From Salimicrobium halophilum (GTDB lineage Bacteria > Bacillota > Bacilli > Bacillales > Halobacillaceae): a DNA stretch of 64,000 nucleotides. Position 1 is the stretch's first letter. Every line of letters starts with the position of its first letter. The DNA lies in assembly GCF_900100295.1 (NCBI RefSeq), contig NZ_FNEV01000005.1, positions 2,501 to 66,500 of the forward strand, written 5' to 3'. Below the pieces are notes generated by a model, which made no database searches, was not told the DNA's origin, and saw nothing but the letters and a program-made list of their open reading frames with translations. A program made the translations under genes and the position numbers. Shown here one piece after another: positions 16,521 through 25,830 of this stretch.

Positions 16521-17672
16521 ATGGGAGGAAAAGTAGTCGTCACCGAAGATGATTGGTCCCTGCACCGAAAAGGGTACGATGACCAGAGACGCCATGAAAA
16601 GAAAGTGAAAGAAGCATGGAAGAAGCAACTCCCTGACTTGATTACAGAAGAAAACATCATCATGTCTCATGGAGATAAGATGATCAGAATCCCGATTCGA
16701 TCGTTGAATGAGTATAAAATCAAATACAATGATGAAAAACGGAAACATGCCGGACAAGGAGATGGAAACAGTGAGGAAGGAGATGTGCTGGGCAAAGCAG
16801 ATACAGGAGGAGATAAGGGTCAGCAGGCCGGTGAGGAAGAAGGGAAAGATTATTATGAAGCAGAGGTAACGATATCCGAGATAGAAGAAGCGGTATTCAA
16901 ACACTTATCTCTGCCGAATCTCGAAGATAAAGAAGTGGATATGATCTCCGAAGAATCTTATGAATTTACTGATGTCCGGAAAACCGGCCTTGAAGGGAAT
17001 ATGGATAAGAAACGGACGCTCATCGAAGCATATAAGCGTAATGCACGGACCGGGAGTCCCGAGTTCACTCCGATCCTGCCGGAAGATCTACGTTACAAAA
17101 CATGGAGAGAAGAAGAGAAGCCGATCCACAAAGCTGTCGTTCTGGCTATGATGGATACCAGCGGGTCGATGGGGAAATGGGAAAAATATATGGCTCGCAG
17201 CTTTTTCTTCTGGATGACCCGTTTCCTCAGAAAAGAATACGAAACCGTGGAAATCGAATTCATTGCCCACCATACAAAAGCGAAGGTGGTAACGGAAGAT
17301 GATTTTTTCTATAAAGGAGAGAGTGGAGGAACCGTATGTTCTTCCGCTTACGAGAAAGCACTTCAACTGATTGAAGAAAAATATTCTCCTTCCCGCTATA
17401 ATATTTACCCGATCCATTTTTCAGATGGTGATAATTTATCCTCGGATCTGAATAAATGTTTATCCTGTATTGAGCAACTGATGCAGAAATCACAACTGTT
17501 CGGTTACGGAGAAGTGAATCAGTACAATCGTCTTTCGAACCTGATGCAAAGTTACCGCAAGATTGATGATGACAAATTCCGTTCTTACATCCTCCGTAAG
17601 AAGAAAGATGTGTTCTACGCTTTGCAGGCAATGTTTTCAGAGACAGGAGAAGAACTTAAAGTCCAGAGATAA
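16521..17672 (+). CDS. yhbH: Sporulation protein YhbH (DUF444, VWA-like)
   Basis: A 383-residue protein very close to B. subtilis YhbH. The N-terminus ([19 protein letters not shown]) and a Gly/Glu-rich middle are followed by a von Willebrand A-like domain with the metal-site motif [28 protein letters not shown], and IHFSDGDN. Enteric YeaH is encoded next to the PrkA homologue YeaG. Deletion of yhbH in B. subtilis affects spores; the biochemical role is unknown. It starts after GGGAGGAAATATAA and is a single-gene unit between two terminators. Confidence 0.95.
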   Translation: MGGKVVVTEDDWSLHRKGYDDQRRHEKKVKEAWKKQLPDLITEENIIMSHGDKMIRIPIRSLNEYKIKYNDEKRKHAGQGDGNSEEGDVLGKADTGGDKGQQAGEEEGKDYYEAEVTISEIEEAVFKHLSLPNLEDKEVDMISEESYEFTDVRKTGLEGNMDKKRTLIEAYKRNARTGSPEFTPILPEDLRYKTWREEEKPIHKAVVLAMMDTSGSMGKWEKYMARSFFFWMTRFLRKEYETVEIEFIAHHTKAKVVTEDDFFYKGESGGTVCSSAYEKALQLIEEKYSPSRYNIYPIHFSDGDNLSSDLNKCLSCIEQLMQKSQLFGYGEVNQYNRLSNLMQSYRKIDDDKFRSYILRKKKDVFYALQAMFSETGEELKVQR

Positions 17673-17678
17673 ATGTAG

Positions 17679-17719
17679 CGCTCCGCACACAGGGAAAACG
17701 TGTCCGGGGCGTTTCTTTT
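17679..17719 (+). terminator. Terminator after yhbH
   Basis: A 12-bp imperfect stem CGCTCCGCACAC/GTGTCCGGGGCG with a 9-base loop, then TTTCTTTT. Confidence 0.65.
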
Positions 17720-17846
17720 GCTTTTGAAAATAAGTCTGTTTTCCCGTCCGAAGAAAGGGGAATTCTATGTGGTAGGAAAAGGGGAGCAAGCCCCATTTTC
17801 TGAAGCGGATTATAATAGAGAAACAAGGGTGATGGGAGATACATAA

Positions 17847-19322
17847 ATGATACAGGAGCTTTTGGAATCGAATCAGTTTTTGTTGCTTATTGCTTTACTT
17901 TTGATCATCAGTGTCGTCGTGACGAAGTTCTCAAGCCGTCTCGGCGTACCGTCGCTTGTCCTGTTCATCGCTGTCGGAATGATCATCGGCAGTGATGGTC
18001 TCAAGATCGTTTACTTCGATAATGCGGAAGTGGCACAGTTGATCGGGGTAATGGCGCTGGTGGTCATACTCTTTGAAGGGGGAATGCAGACGGACTGGAA
18101 GGATATAAGAGCGGTGGCTGTCCCCTCCGTGGCACTGGCGACCATAGGGGTGCTTCTGACGACTGCGATTGTTGCAGTGACGGCAAAGTTCATCATCGAT
18201 CTCACCTGGCTGGAGTCCTTCCTCGTAGGTTCTATTGTCGGTTCCACCGATGCAGCGGCAGTATTCGCCGTTTTAAAAGGGAAGAATATTCGTGAAAAAG
18301 TCTCTTCCACGTTGGAAGCGGAATCAGGGACCAACGATCCGATGGCAGTGTTTCTGACTGTGACATTTATTCAGTTGTTAGCCTTTGAAGATACCAACGT
18401 TTGGGTCGCGATCGGTTCTTTCTTTTGGCAGATGGGAGCAGGGGCTCTTACCGGGGTACTGATCGGGTACGCAGCCAGTAAGGCGCTGAATCACATCAAT
18501 CTGGATTCGAGCGGTCTGTATCCGCTCTTTGCCCTGGGATTCGCCTTTCTCGCTTACAGTGTAAGTTCCCTTATTGAATCGAGTGGGCTTCTTGCCGTCT
18601 ATGTAAGTGCTGTCGTTATCGGAAACGGGGAGCTTGCTTATCGTTATTCCATCCTTCGTTTCCATGAAGGATTCGGGTGGATGGCTCAGATTCTCATGTT
18701 CATTCTCCTGGGGCTGTTCGTTTTTCCTTCCGATGTGTTTACAGGGAACGTGATGTGGAATGGTATTATAACGGCACTTGTTCTCATCTTCATCGCTCGT
18801 CCGATCGCGGTCCTTTCGATCCTGAGTTTTTTCAGATTTACGGTAAAAGAAATGCTGTTTCTTTCCTGGGCCGGTTTGCGGGGAGCAGTGCCGATTGTTC
18901 TTGCCATCTTCCCTATGCTCGCAGGAATTGGGAATAGCCAGACGATTTTCAATATTGTATTCTTCATCGTGTTGATATCCGCCCTGTTCCAGGGATCGAC
19001 GATTATGTGGGTGGCTGAAAAGTTCCACCTTGTATCCGAGAAGAGGATCAATCCGATTCATTCTCTTGAAGTCATCTCTATAGGGAAAGCGAATGTAGAA
19101 ATGCTGGAGTATGAGGTGACTGAACAGAACCAGATCGCAGGAGAAACGCTCGAGGACTTATCGCTGCCGGACCGGGCGCTGATCAATGCTATAATACGAG
19201 ATGGGGACATGATTACCCCATACGGACAGACGATCATCCAGCCGGGGGATACGCTTTATATACTTGTTGCACGCAAGGCAAAGAAACAATTGAAGAAAAG
19301 GCTCCAGGCCGAGAAGGAATAG
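17847..19322 (+). CDS. K+/H+ (or Na+/H+) antiporter, NhaP2/CvrA type with RCK_C domain
   Basis: A 491-residue CPA1-type antiporter with about 12 membrane helices (residues 1-395), including the core motifs GSIVGSTDAAAVFAVL and ESGTNDPMAVFLTVT with the Asp residues that bind cation and proton. A cytoplasmic C-terminal domain (about 400-480, MLEYEVTEQNQIAGETLEDL through IQPGDTLYILV) is a TrkA-C/RCK_C regulatory domain, which points to K+/H+ exchange of the NhaP2 kind. A TATAAT lies at 17811-17816, without a good -35. It would help cytoplasmic ion and pH balance in a salty habitat; ion choice cannot be read from sequence. Confidence 0.88.
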   Translation: MIQELLESNQFLLLIALLLIISVVVTKFSSRLGVPSLVLFIAVGMIIGSDGLKIVYFDNAEVAQLIGVMALVVILFEGGMQTDWKDIRAVAVPSVALATIGVLLTTAIVAVTAKFIIDLTWLESFLVGSIVGSTDAAAVFAVLKGKNIREKVSSTLEAESGTNDPMAVFLTVTFIQLLAFEDTNVWVAIGSFFWQMGAGALTGVLIGYAASKALNHINLDSSGLYPLFALGFAFLAYSVSSLIESSGLLAVYVSAVVIGNGELAYRYSILRFHEGFGWMAQILMFILLGLFVFPSDVFTGNVMWNGIITALVLIFIARPIAVLSILSFFRFTVKEMLFLSWAGLRGAVPIVLAIFPMLAGIGNSQTIFNIVFFIVLISALFQGSTIMWVAEKFHLVSEKRINPIHSLEVISIGKANVEMLEYEVTEQNQIAGETLEDLSLPDRALINAIIRDGDMITPYGQTIIQPGDTLYILVARKAKKQLKKRLQAEKE

Positions 19323-19540
19323 AAGGCATAAGTAAGAGCCAGGTGTAGAAGGGTACCTGGCTCGATTGCAGTGGTTATGATATTTGGGGTGAAGCATTAT
19401 GATATGATTACGGTTTCTATTATAAAGGTCCCCCTACATTTTGTAAACCTTTTCTCAGAAATTATAACTTTTTCCGAGAGGAGATTGTTATGGCAATCAT
19501 AATTCGTTAAAATGAAAATCATTAAAGGAGGCGATCGATT

Positions 19541-20350
19541 TTGGTAAAAAACATAGGCTTTATTGGCTGCGGTAACATGGGGCAGGCAATGATTCAGGGA
19601 ATGATCCGATCAGGAAGCGTCTCTATCGATCAGATTGCAGCAACTGCAATTACGGAAGAAACGATTGATTTCGTCAGTGGAGAGATTGGTATACGCATTT
19701 CGGATGACAACAAACGACTGGCTGCCGAAAGTGATATTCTGTTTCTCGCTGTCAAGCCATATATCTACCAGGGAATCATCGAAGAGATCAAGTCTGAGCT
19801 TTCAGAAGATACCATTATCGTTACGATAGCTCCAGGTATTAATCTTGAAACCATGAGGAAATACTTAGGTAAACATGTGAAAGTCATCCGGTCGATGCCG
19901 AACACCCCGTCTCTTGTCGGAGAGGGAATGAGTGTATTATGTCCGAACAATCTGGTTACAGACGAAGAGCTGAACCAGGTATTAGAGTTGTATGAAAGCT
20001 TCGGGGAAGCGGAAGTCATCAAGGAGAACCTTATGGACGCTGTGCCTGCCGTGAGTGGTTCTTCTCCAGCTTTTGTCTATATGTTCATCGAAGCGATGGC
20101 GGACACTGCCGTGCAGCAGGGTTTCCCGAGGGACAAAGCCTATAAGATGGCAGCCCAGGCGGTGAACGGTGCAGCCAAGATGATATTAGAAACAGGAGAG
20201 CATCCTGGGAAATTGAAAGATGATGTCTGTACACCAGGAGGAGTGACGATCGAAGGTGTCACTGCTCTTGAAAAACACGGACTGAGACGAGCTATCATCG
20301 AAGCCATGAATGCCACGACGGAACGCTCCGAATATTTATCAGGACACTGA
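19541..20350 (+). CDS. proC: Pyrroline-5-carboxylate reductase
   Basis: Catalyses the last step of proline synthesis, NAD(P)H-dependent reduction of pyrroline-5-carboxylate; proline is also a compatible solute in halophiles. The 269 residues have the Rossmann motif IGFIGCGNMGQAMIQGM, FLAVKPYIY, VIRSMPNTPSLVGEGM, and the C-terminal SGSSPAFVYMFIEAMAD and TPGGVTIEGVTALEKHGLR signatures. The start is TTG at 19541 after AAAGGAGGCGATCGATT. The 218 bases upstream hold a T-run-less hairpin (19336-19363) and AT-rich promoter-like sequence, without proA or proB nearby. Confidence 0.94.
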   Translation: MVKNIGFIGCGNMGQAMIQGMIRSGSVSIDQIAATAITEETIDFVSGEIGIRISDDNKRLAAESDILFLAVKPYIYQGIIEEIKSELSEDTIIVTIAPGINLETMRKYLGKHVKVIRSMPNTPSLVGEGMSVLCPNNLVTDEELNQVLELYESFGEAEVIKENLMDAVPAVSGSSPAFVYMFIEAMADTAVQQGFPRDKAYKMAAQAVNGAAKMILETGEHPGKLKDDVCTPGGVTIEGVTALEKHGLRRAIIEAMNATTERSEYLSGH

Positions 20351-20357
20351 TTGGAAG

Positions 20358-20385
20358 AACCTCTCTTTTAGAAGAGAGGTTTTTT
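20358..20385 (+). terminator. Terminator after proC
   Basis: Perfect stem AACCTCTCTT/AAGAGAGGTT, 4-base loop, T-run. Confidence 0.92.
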
Positions 20386-20446
20386 GTATAAAATTCCTTC
20401 CCTTTTCCAAACTAAGCGTAATGTTTTTGGAAAAGGAGAGACTACA

Positions 20447-21058
20447 GTGAAAATATGGTGGTTGTTAGCGGCCGTACTCACGATGATGGTAGCTGTACCA
20501 AGTGTTGACGCGGCTGAAGATACGTACACGGTAAAACGAGGGGATACGCTATGGAAGATCTCTGTCAGATATGAAATAGGTCTTTCGGAAATCATTAATG
20601 CCAACCCTCAATTCGAAAACCCTGATCTCATTTATCCTGGAGATGAAGTAACGATCCCGCTGAAGACAGAAACGAAATCGATCGAACAGCTGGCGGTGGA
20701 GAAAACGAATGAACAGCGAAGGGCGAATGGACTCGCTCCTCTGGAGATCGATTGGCAGCTGGCAAGGGTGGCGAGATATAAATCCCAGGATATGAGGGAT
20801 AAAGGATATTTCTCGCACCAGTCTCCTACCTACGGTTCTCCTTTTGAAATGATGAGGCAGTTCAACATCTCTTACAGAAAAGCTGCAGAGAATATTGCTG
20901 CAGGGCAATCTACAGCGGAAAGAGTCGTGAATGGCTGGATGAATAGCCCGGGACACAGGAAAAACATCCTGGATCCTGATTTTACTACAATCGGTATCGG
21001 ATATGTGGAAGGCGGATCATACGGTCATTATTGGACGCAAATGTTCATTACGAAATAA
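20447..21058 (+). CDS. Secreted LysM and CAP (SCP) domain protein
   Basis: A 203-residue exported protein: signal peptide (residues 1-22, cleavage after VDA), a LysM peptidoglycan-binding domain (about 26-70, YTVKRGDTLWKISVRYEIG) and a CAP domain (about 80-203) with the conserved features GYFSHQSPTYGSPFEMM, AAENIAAGQ and WMNSPGHRKNIL. It is like B. subtilis YkwD and the spore-coat SafA/YkuD-type LysM proteins in layout. It probably sits in the cell wall or spore cortex; CAP domains lack a known enzymatic role in bacteria. The GTG at 20447 is chosen for the GGAGAG site and because it gives a good signal peptide. Confidence 0.88.
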   Translation: MKIWWLLAAVLTMMVAVPSVDAAEDTYTVKRGDTLWKISVRYEIGLSEIINANPQFENPDLIYPGDEVTIPLKTETKSIEQLAVEKTNEQRRANGLAPLEIDWQLARVARYKSQDMRDKGYFSHQSPTYGSPFEMMRQFNISYRKAAENIAAGQSTAERVVNGWMNSPGHRKNILDPDFTTIGIGYVEGGSYGHYWTQMFITK

Positions 21059-21083
21059 GTCGGCAGATGCCGGCTTATTTTGT
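21057..21083 (+). terminator. Terminator after CAP-domain gene
   Basis: Stem AAGTCGGCA/TGCCGGCTT with a 2-base loop and a T-rich tail. Confidence 0.65.
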
Positions 21084-21120
21084 GTTTTACGTTGCCGAGG
21101 TTAAAATGTTAAAAAACACC

Positions 21121-21149
21121 TTTACAATTAGGGGTGGAGCGCTTACTAT
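21121..21149 (+). promoter_or_regulatory. Promoter of siderophore uptake operon
   Basis: TTTACA (21121-21126), 17-base spacer, TACTAT (21144-21149), directly followed by a Fur box. Confidence 0.65.
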
Positions 21150-21152
21150 GTT

Positions 21153-21171
21153 ATTGATAATGATTTTCAAT
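21153..21171. promoter_or_regulatory. Fur box
   Basis: ATTGATAATGATTTTCAAT is a near-perfect 19-bp palindrome that matches the 7-1-7 Fur consensus TGATAATnATTATCA with one mismatch. Bound Fur would block start of transcription when iron is plentiful. Confidence 0.85.
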
Positions 21172-21190
21172 TAAACGGGGAGGAAAAAGG

Positions 21191-22141
21191 ATGAAACGTT
21201 ATGTTGCACTTTTAAGTATGATTGCTTTTGTACTATTCCTTGCTGCTTGTGGAAGCAGTAATGATAATACTTCTAACGACTCTGGTGACGATTCCTCAGA
21301 GGAGAGCGAAGAATCTCGTAAGATTGAACACGAAATGGGAGAAACGGAGATCACAGGAACTCCTGAGAATATTGTAGCTCTTGAGTTTTCTTTCGTAGAT
21401 AACTTAGCCTCCCTTGGGATCACTCCTGCGGGAATCGCTGACGACGAAGATTCCGAACGGATTATCGAACCGATTCGGGAAAAGATCGGAGACTATACGT
21501 CTGTAGGTACGAGGAAACAGCCATCACTCGAGGTGATAAGCTCCCTTCAACCGGATCTGATCATAGCTGATTACCAGAGACACCAGGATATATATGACCA
21601 ACTTTCAGAAATTGCTCCTACCATTATTCTTCCATCTTTGGCTGCGGACTATCAGGGAATCGTTGATAGCTTCGAGACAGTAGCGAAAGCGGTAGGAAAA
21701 GAAGAGGAAGGTCAGGAAGTTTTAGAAGAACACAAGAGTAAAATGGAAGAACTCCGCTCTCAGGTTCCTGAGGATGAGTCACGCACCGTTCTACCGGCCG
21801 TCGTAGCAGATAGTGGTTATTTCGCCCACAACTTCGAGTCTTATACAGGTTCTCTTCTCGAATCGATAGGATTAGAGAACGCTATTCAAAGCGGGGATGC
21901 AAGATATAATAAGATAAACCTCGAGCAGATTGTCGAAATCGACCCGGATGTCATGTTCCACATGGTTGCCGGCGATCAGACAGTCGTCGATGAATGGAAA
22001 GAGAATGATCTATACCAGCAGGTAAGTGCCGTTCAGGAAGAACAGGTCTACGAAGTGGACCGTAACATGTGGTCAAGGTTCCGCGGCCTGATTTCCTCCG
22101 AGCAGATCCTTGAGGATGCTATCAATCATTTATACGAATAA
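21191..22141 (+). CDS. Iron-siderophore ABC transporter substrate-binding lipoprotein
   Basis: A 316-residue lipoprotein: signal with lipobox FLAACGSS (Cys20), an acidic Ser/Asp/Glu linker, then a FecB/FhuD-type periplasmic-binding fold (about 45-316) with the family phrases GTPENIVALEFSFVDNLASLGI and SLQPDLIIADYQRHQDIYDQL. It captures a ferric siderophore outside the membrane and delivers it to the FecCD permeases that follow. Close in type to ferric-citrate or YfiY-like binding proteins; the exact siderophore is not readable. A promoter and Fur box lie directly upstream. A hairpin at 22150 may lower expression of the permease genes relative to this one. Confidence 0.92.
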   Translation: MKRYVALLSMIAFVLFLAACGSSNDNTSNDSGDDSSEESEESRKIEHEMGETEITGTPENIVALEFSFVDNLASLGITPAGIADDEDSERIIEPIREKIGDYTSVGTRKQPSLEVISSLQPDLIIADYQRHQDIYDQLSEIAPTIILPSLAADYQGIVDSFETVAKAVGKEEEGQEVLEEHKSKMEELRSQVPEDESRTVLPAVVADSGYFAHNFESYTGSLLESIGLENAIQSGDARYNKINLEQIVEIDPDVMFHMVAGDQTVVDEWKENDLYQQVSAVQEEQVYEVDRNMWSRFRGLISSEQILEDAINHLYE

Positions 22142-22149
22142 GCAGTAAG

Positions 22150-22174
22150 AGCGGAGACGAGTGCTCCGCTTTTT
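22150..22174 (+). terminator. Partial terminator inside iron operon
   Basis: Stem AGCGGAG/CTCCGCT, 7-base loop, TTTTTC. The permeases probably depend on read-through. Confidence 0.75.
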
Positions 22175-22211
22175 CTTGGTTACATAAGAAGTTTGAATAG
22201 GGTGGATGTTT

Positions 22212-23210
22212 ATGAAGAAATCCAATCGAATGATTGCAATGACTGTGTTTTCGGGGGTTCTGCTTTTGTTTCTGTCCCTGTTCTTCAGTCTCAGTATCGG
22301 TGCTTATACCGTGCCTTTTTCTGACTTATGGGGAGGTCTGACAGGCACCTCTTCCACAGAAGCGGCTGAAGTGATCAGGACGTTGAGGTTACCGCGTGCT
22401 CTTGTAGCTATTCTGATAGGAGCAGGGCTTGCGGTGGCCGGCGCTATTATGCAAGCCATGACGAATAACCCTTTGGCTTCGCCTCAGATTTTTGGTGTGA
22501 ATGCTGGGGGGTCCCTTTTGGTTGTTATAGCTGTCGTGCTTTTCCCGGATTTCTCACCTTCCGAAATCGTCTATTTTGCATTCATTGGTGCAGCTCTCGG
22601 AGGAGGACTCGTCTTCTTCGCCGCTTCTTCCGGAGGAGGGATGACTCCGGTGAAGTTGGCGCTAGCGGGAATTACGATTCATATGTTCCTTACTTCTCTC
22701 ATCCAATCAGTTGTCATTTTCAACGAAACCTCTACAGAAGATGTACTGTTCTGGCTTGCCGGCGGAGTGGATGGAACGAATTGGGGAGATGTACAGCTTC
22801 TATTGGTATGGGTTGGAATCGGTCTTCTCATTGCATTAATGTTTTCCCCGTCTTTCACCATCATGAGCCTGGGGGAAGAGGTGGCTCGCGGCCTGGGACA
22901 GCGCATTGCACTGATGAGGATCGTTGCCTCCCTCATCGTGGTACTCTTAGCAGGGGCTGCAGTAGCTGTAGCAGGACCGATCGGATTTGTAGGACTGATT
23001 GTACCGCACATTGCCCGCAAATTGGTCGGGACTGATTATAAAATCGTGCTTCCTGTCTGTGCGTTATTCGGAGGGATTCTCTTATCAGTGGCCGACGTTT
23101 TGTCCAGGTTCATCGCGTTTCCTGCTGAATCACCGGTCGGTATCGTAACAGCATTGATCGGCGCTCCATTCTTCTTATATCTCGCCCAGAGAGGAGGACA
23201 AGCTTCATGA
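22212..23210 (+). CDS. FecCD-type siderophore permease subunit 1
   Basis: A 332-residue inner-membrane protein with about 9-10 helices, of the BtuC/FecCD family. It contains LRLPRALVAILIGAGLAVAG, QAMTNNPLASPQIFGVNAGG and the ATPase-contact segment GPIGFVGLIVPHIAR. It forms a heterodimer with the next gene product to pass ferric siderophore. Start at 22212 fits the AGGGTGG site; an ATG two codons earlier is too close to it. It overlaps the next gene by 4 bases. Confidence 0.93.
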   Translation: MKKSNRMIAMTVFSGVLLLFLSLFFSLSIGAYTVPFSDLWGGLTGTSSTEAAEVIRTLRLPRALVAILIGAGLAVAGAIMQAMTNNPLASPQIFGVNAGGSLLVVIAVVLFPDFSPSEIVYFAFIGAALGGGLVFFAASSGGGMTPVKLALAGITIHMFLTSLIQSVVIFNETSTEDVLFWLAGGVDGTNWGDVQLLLVWVGIGLLIALMFSPSFTIMSLGEEVARGLGQRIALMRIVASLIVVLLAGAAVAVAGPIGFVGLIVPHIARKLVGTDYKIVLPVCALFGGILLSVADVLSRFIAFPAESPVGIVTALIGAPFFLYLAQRGGQAS

Positions 23211-24172
23211 AAACAAAATCTCCTTTCTTCATCATCAGTGTACTGATCGGAACCGTCATCGTCACCGGATTGTTATCAGCGGGAGTAGGGGCCGTGTATG
23301 TATCGCCTGTAGCGATTTTGAGTGGAGAACAATCATTCCTGTTCATGAATTTCCGCTTGCCCCGTATTGTTCTTGCTCTTCTCGTGGGAGCGGGACTGGG
23401 GATCTCCGGAGCTATTCTGCAAGCAGTGATCCGGAACCCACTTGCTTCTCCTGATGTGATCGGAATTACCAAGGGTGCCGGTTTCGCAGCGGCAGCTACG
23501 ATTATTCTATTTCCAAGTTTGCCACCTGTAGCTCTTCCGGTCGCTGCATTTTTGGGAGCGGGACTGGTCACGGTCGGACTTTATCTGTTCGCTTTTCGGC
23601 AAAAGGTGCAGCCAGCTACGCTCGCCCTGGTAGGGATAGCGCTCGGAGCCATTTTTCAGGCGGGCATACAATTTCTCACGGTTCGTTACCCTGTAGAGAC
23701 GAATGCGGCACTCGTCTGGTTGACTGGCAGTCTGTGGGGAAAAGACTGGAGCGACATCTGGATGTTATTGCCATGGATTCTCGTATTTTTCGGAATAGCC
23801 ATGTTTCTGACAAAGAAAATGGATCTATTACAGCTCGGGGATGATGTTGCCGAAGGTCTCGGGGAAAGTGTCAGAGGAGCAAGGATTCTTCTGCTTCTCG
23901 TATCCGTCGTCCTGGCCGGTGCTTCTGTGGCTATTGTGGGTACGCTCGGTTTCGTAGGTTTGATAGCTCCGCACATTGCACGGCAGCTTGTCGGAAACAA
24001 GCATGTGGTACTGCTTCCGGCTTCCGCCCTTACAGGTATGGCCTTGCTACTTGTTGCCGACGGGTTGGGCAGAGGGCTGTTTCCACCTACAGAAATACCG
24101 GCTGGGATCATTACAGCAGTGATCGGGGCTCCGTATTTCCTATATTTGCTAAGAAGGATCCAAAAGACTTAA
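23207..24172 (+). CDS. FecCD-type siderophore permease subunit 2
   Basis: A 321-residue FecCD-family permease, partner of the previous one, with FRLPRIVLALLVGAGLGISG, QAVIRNPLASPDVIGITKGAG and the ATPase-contact GTLGFVGLIAPHIARQLVG. The ATGA overlap suggests translational coupling and equal amounts of both subunits. No ATP-binding protein gene follows; the next gene is an unrelated nucleoside transporter with its own ribosome site. The pair must therefore use an ATPase encoded elsewhere, as B. subtilis does with FhuC or YusV. Confidence 0.93.
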   Translation: MKTKSPFFIISVLIGTVIVTGLLSAGVGAVYVSPVAILSGEQSFLFMNFRLPRIVLALLVGAGLGISGAILQAVIRNPLASPDVIGITKGAGFAAAATIILFPSLPPVALPVAAFLGAGLVTVGLYLFAFRQKVQPATLALVGIALGAIFQAGIQFLTVRYPVETNAALVWLTGSLWGKDWSDIWMLLPWILVFFGIAMFLTKKMDLLQLGDDVAEGLGESVRGARILLLLVSVVLAGASVAIVGTLGFVGLIAPHIARQLVGNKHVVLLPASALTGMALLLVADGLGRGLFPPTEIPAGIITAVIGAPYFLYLLRRIQKT

Positions 24173-24303
24173 GTAATATTAGAAAATTGAATCTATTTAT
24201 TTATTTCTTGCATGACGTCTGACAACCTGATAAAATTCTCTATGAAAGCGTTGCATGAAAGTGTTTTCATTTTGATCTATAAATTATTAAGGGGGATGTA
24301 CAC

Positions 24304-25497
24304 GTGGTCAGTATTCTACTAGGCTTAGCAGCCATCGTTGTCGTTATCGGGATTGCCTTTCTCATGTCCAATGATAAGAAAAACATCAACTTTGTAGGCG
24401 TCGGTGTTATGCTTTTGGCTCAATTGGTTACGACTTTCTTCATGTTCCAGACACCATGAGGAGAAGCGTTGATTAAGGGAGTCTCTGCTGTTTTCAATAA
24501 ATTGATCGAGTTCGGAACGGAAGGGGTCAACTTCATCTTAGGAGGAGTTGCAGTCGAAGAAGGAGGATCCGTATTCTTCTTCAACGTCCTATTGTTGATC
24601 GTATTCTTCTCAACTATTCTTTCCGTTCTTACACACTTGAAAGTGTTACCATTCATCATCAAATATTTGGGACTCGGACTATCTTTCATTACCCGTTTGC
24701 CGAAAGTTGAATCGTTCAACGCCGTGAACAGTATCTTCTTCGGTCAGTCCGAAGCGATCATCGCGATCAAATCACAATTCCAGCACTTGAACAACAACCG
24801 TCTTTATATTGTAAGTGCTTCGGCAATGGGCTCTGTATCGGCTTCGATTGTAGGGGCTTATCTTGAAATTCTGCCTGAACAGTTCGTTCTTGTAGCTCTG
24901 CCACTTAATATGTTCAGTGCTCTGATTGTAGCTTCGATCATCGCACCTGTGAAAGTTCCGAAAGAAGAAGACCACGTGGATATCCAGGAGGTTTCCAATT
25001 CGAAAAGTATCTTCGAAGCCATGGGTAACGGTGCACTCGATGGTGGTAAAATCGCCCTTATCGTTGCAGCGATGCTTATCGCATTCATCGCGTCTCTAGA
25101 GCTGGTGAACTTCGTCATCTCCGGTATCTTTGCAGGCGTAACATTGCAGGAGATTCTCGGTTACGTTCTAGCTCCTATCGGATTCTTGATGGGGATTCCA
25201 GCATCTGAAGTTGTTGAAGCAGGATCCATCATGGGTACGAAGATCATCACGAACGAATTCGTAGCTATGCTTCAATTCCAGGGAATGCTTGAACAGGTAT
25301 CTGATAAAACTATCGGAGTGGTAACGGTATTCCTTACAAGTTTCGCTAACTTCTCCTCGATCGGTATCATTGCCGGTACGGTTCAGGGGATCGACGCCGA
25401 AAAGGGTGCGAAAGTATCCGGTTTCGGTATGAAACTTCTTATCGGTGCTACACTCGGATCCATCCTTTCCGGTACTATGGCCGGTCTATTCCTATAA
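24304..25497 (+). pseudogene. nupC: NupC-type nucleoside transporter interrupted by in-frame TGA
   Basis: A concentrative nucleoside transporter gene (Na+ or H+ symport of pyrimidine nucleosides) in one frame from GTG 24304, preceded by AAGGGGGATG, to 25497. Codon 52 is TGA at 24457-24459, inside the second helix region, where PWGEALIKG would be expected (TGG to TGA). The part after the stop (24469-25497, 342 residues) is intact, including VLPFIIKYLGLGLSFI, GQSEAIIAIK, SASAMGSVSASIVGAYLE and the C-terminal NEFVAMLQF and TSFANFSSIGIIAG. GAGGAG overlaps the stop and a TTG lies 5 bases beyond it, so a shortened protein may be made by reinitiation. It may be a recent inactivation, a sequence error, or a working two-part gene. 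Confidence 0.8.
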
Positions 25498-25505
25498 TGG
25501 ACAAG

Positions 25506-25542
25506 AACCTGACTGCCTCGCGGGCGGTCAGGTTTTATTTTT
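25506..25542 (+). terminator. Terminator after nupC
   Basis: A 12-bp stem (25506-25517 with 25523-25534, one G-T pair), 5-base loop, T-rich tail. From here to 25830 (about 290 bases) I see no gene, only AT-rich sequence that must contain the promoter of the next gene. Confidence 0.88.
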
Positions 25543-25830
25543 GCCGGGAATGAGGTAGTTTTTGAACGGTGAGAAGTAATTTTTGTCTTATATTACCAAG
25601 TACAATGCAATTTTGGTTCCCCGCGGAGAAAAAATGTAGGTTTCTCTGATTTATCAGATGTTTTCTTCGCTGACCCCGGGAAAAATCACCGCATAACTGA
25701 GACACGAAATCTTCAGAACGATCTTCTTCACTTTTTTGATCAGTGTGATTCCGCTTTCAGTCATTTGTTTACTCCATAAGAAATAAGGAAATATAACGAC
25801 TATAAACAAATGGATCAAAGGAGTGGAACC

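Noticed and set aside
19336-19363. Hairpin GAGCCAGGT/ACCTGGCTC after the antiporter gene as a terminator
   Set aside because: The stem is good but no T-run follows, so a standard intrinsic terminator cannot be claimed.
19510-19530. Fur-like ATGAAAATCATT before proC
   Set aside because: Only a partial match, and proline synthesis is not an expected Fur target.
25680-25695. TCACCGCATAA shared with 48275-48285
   Set aside because: An 11-base match between two places in 64 kb is expected by chance, and the flanks do not align.
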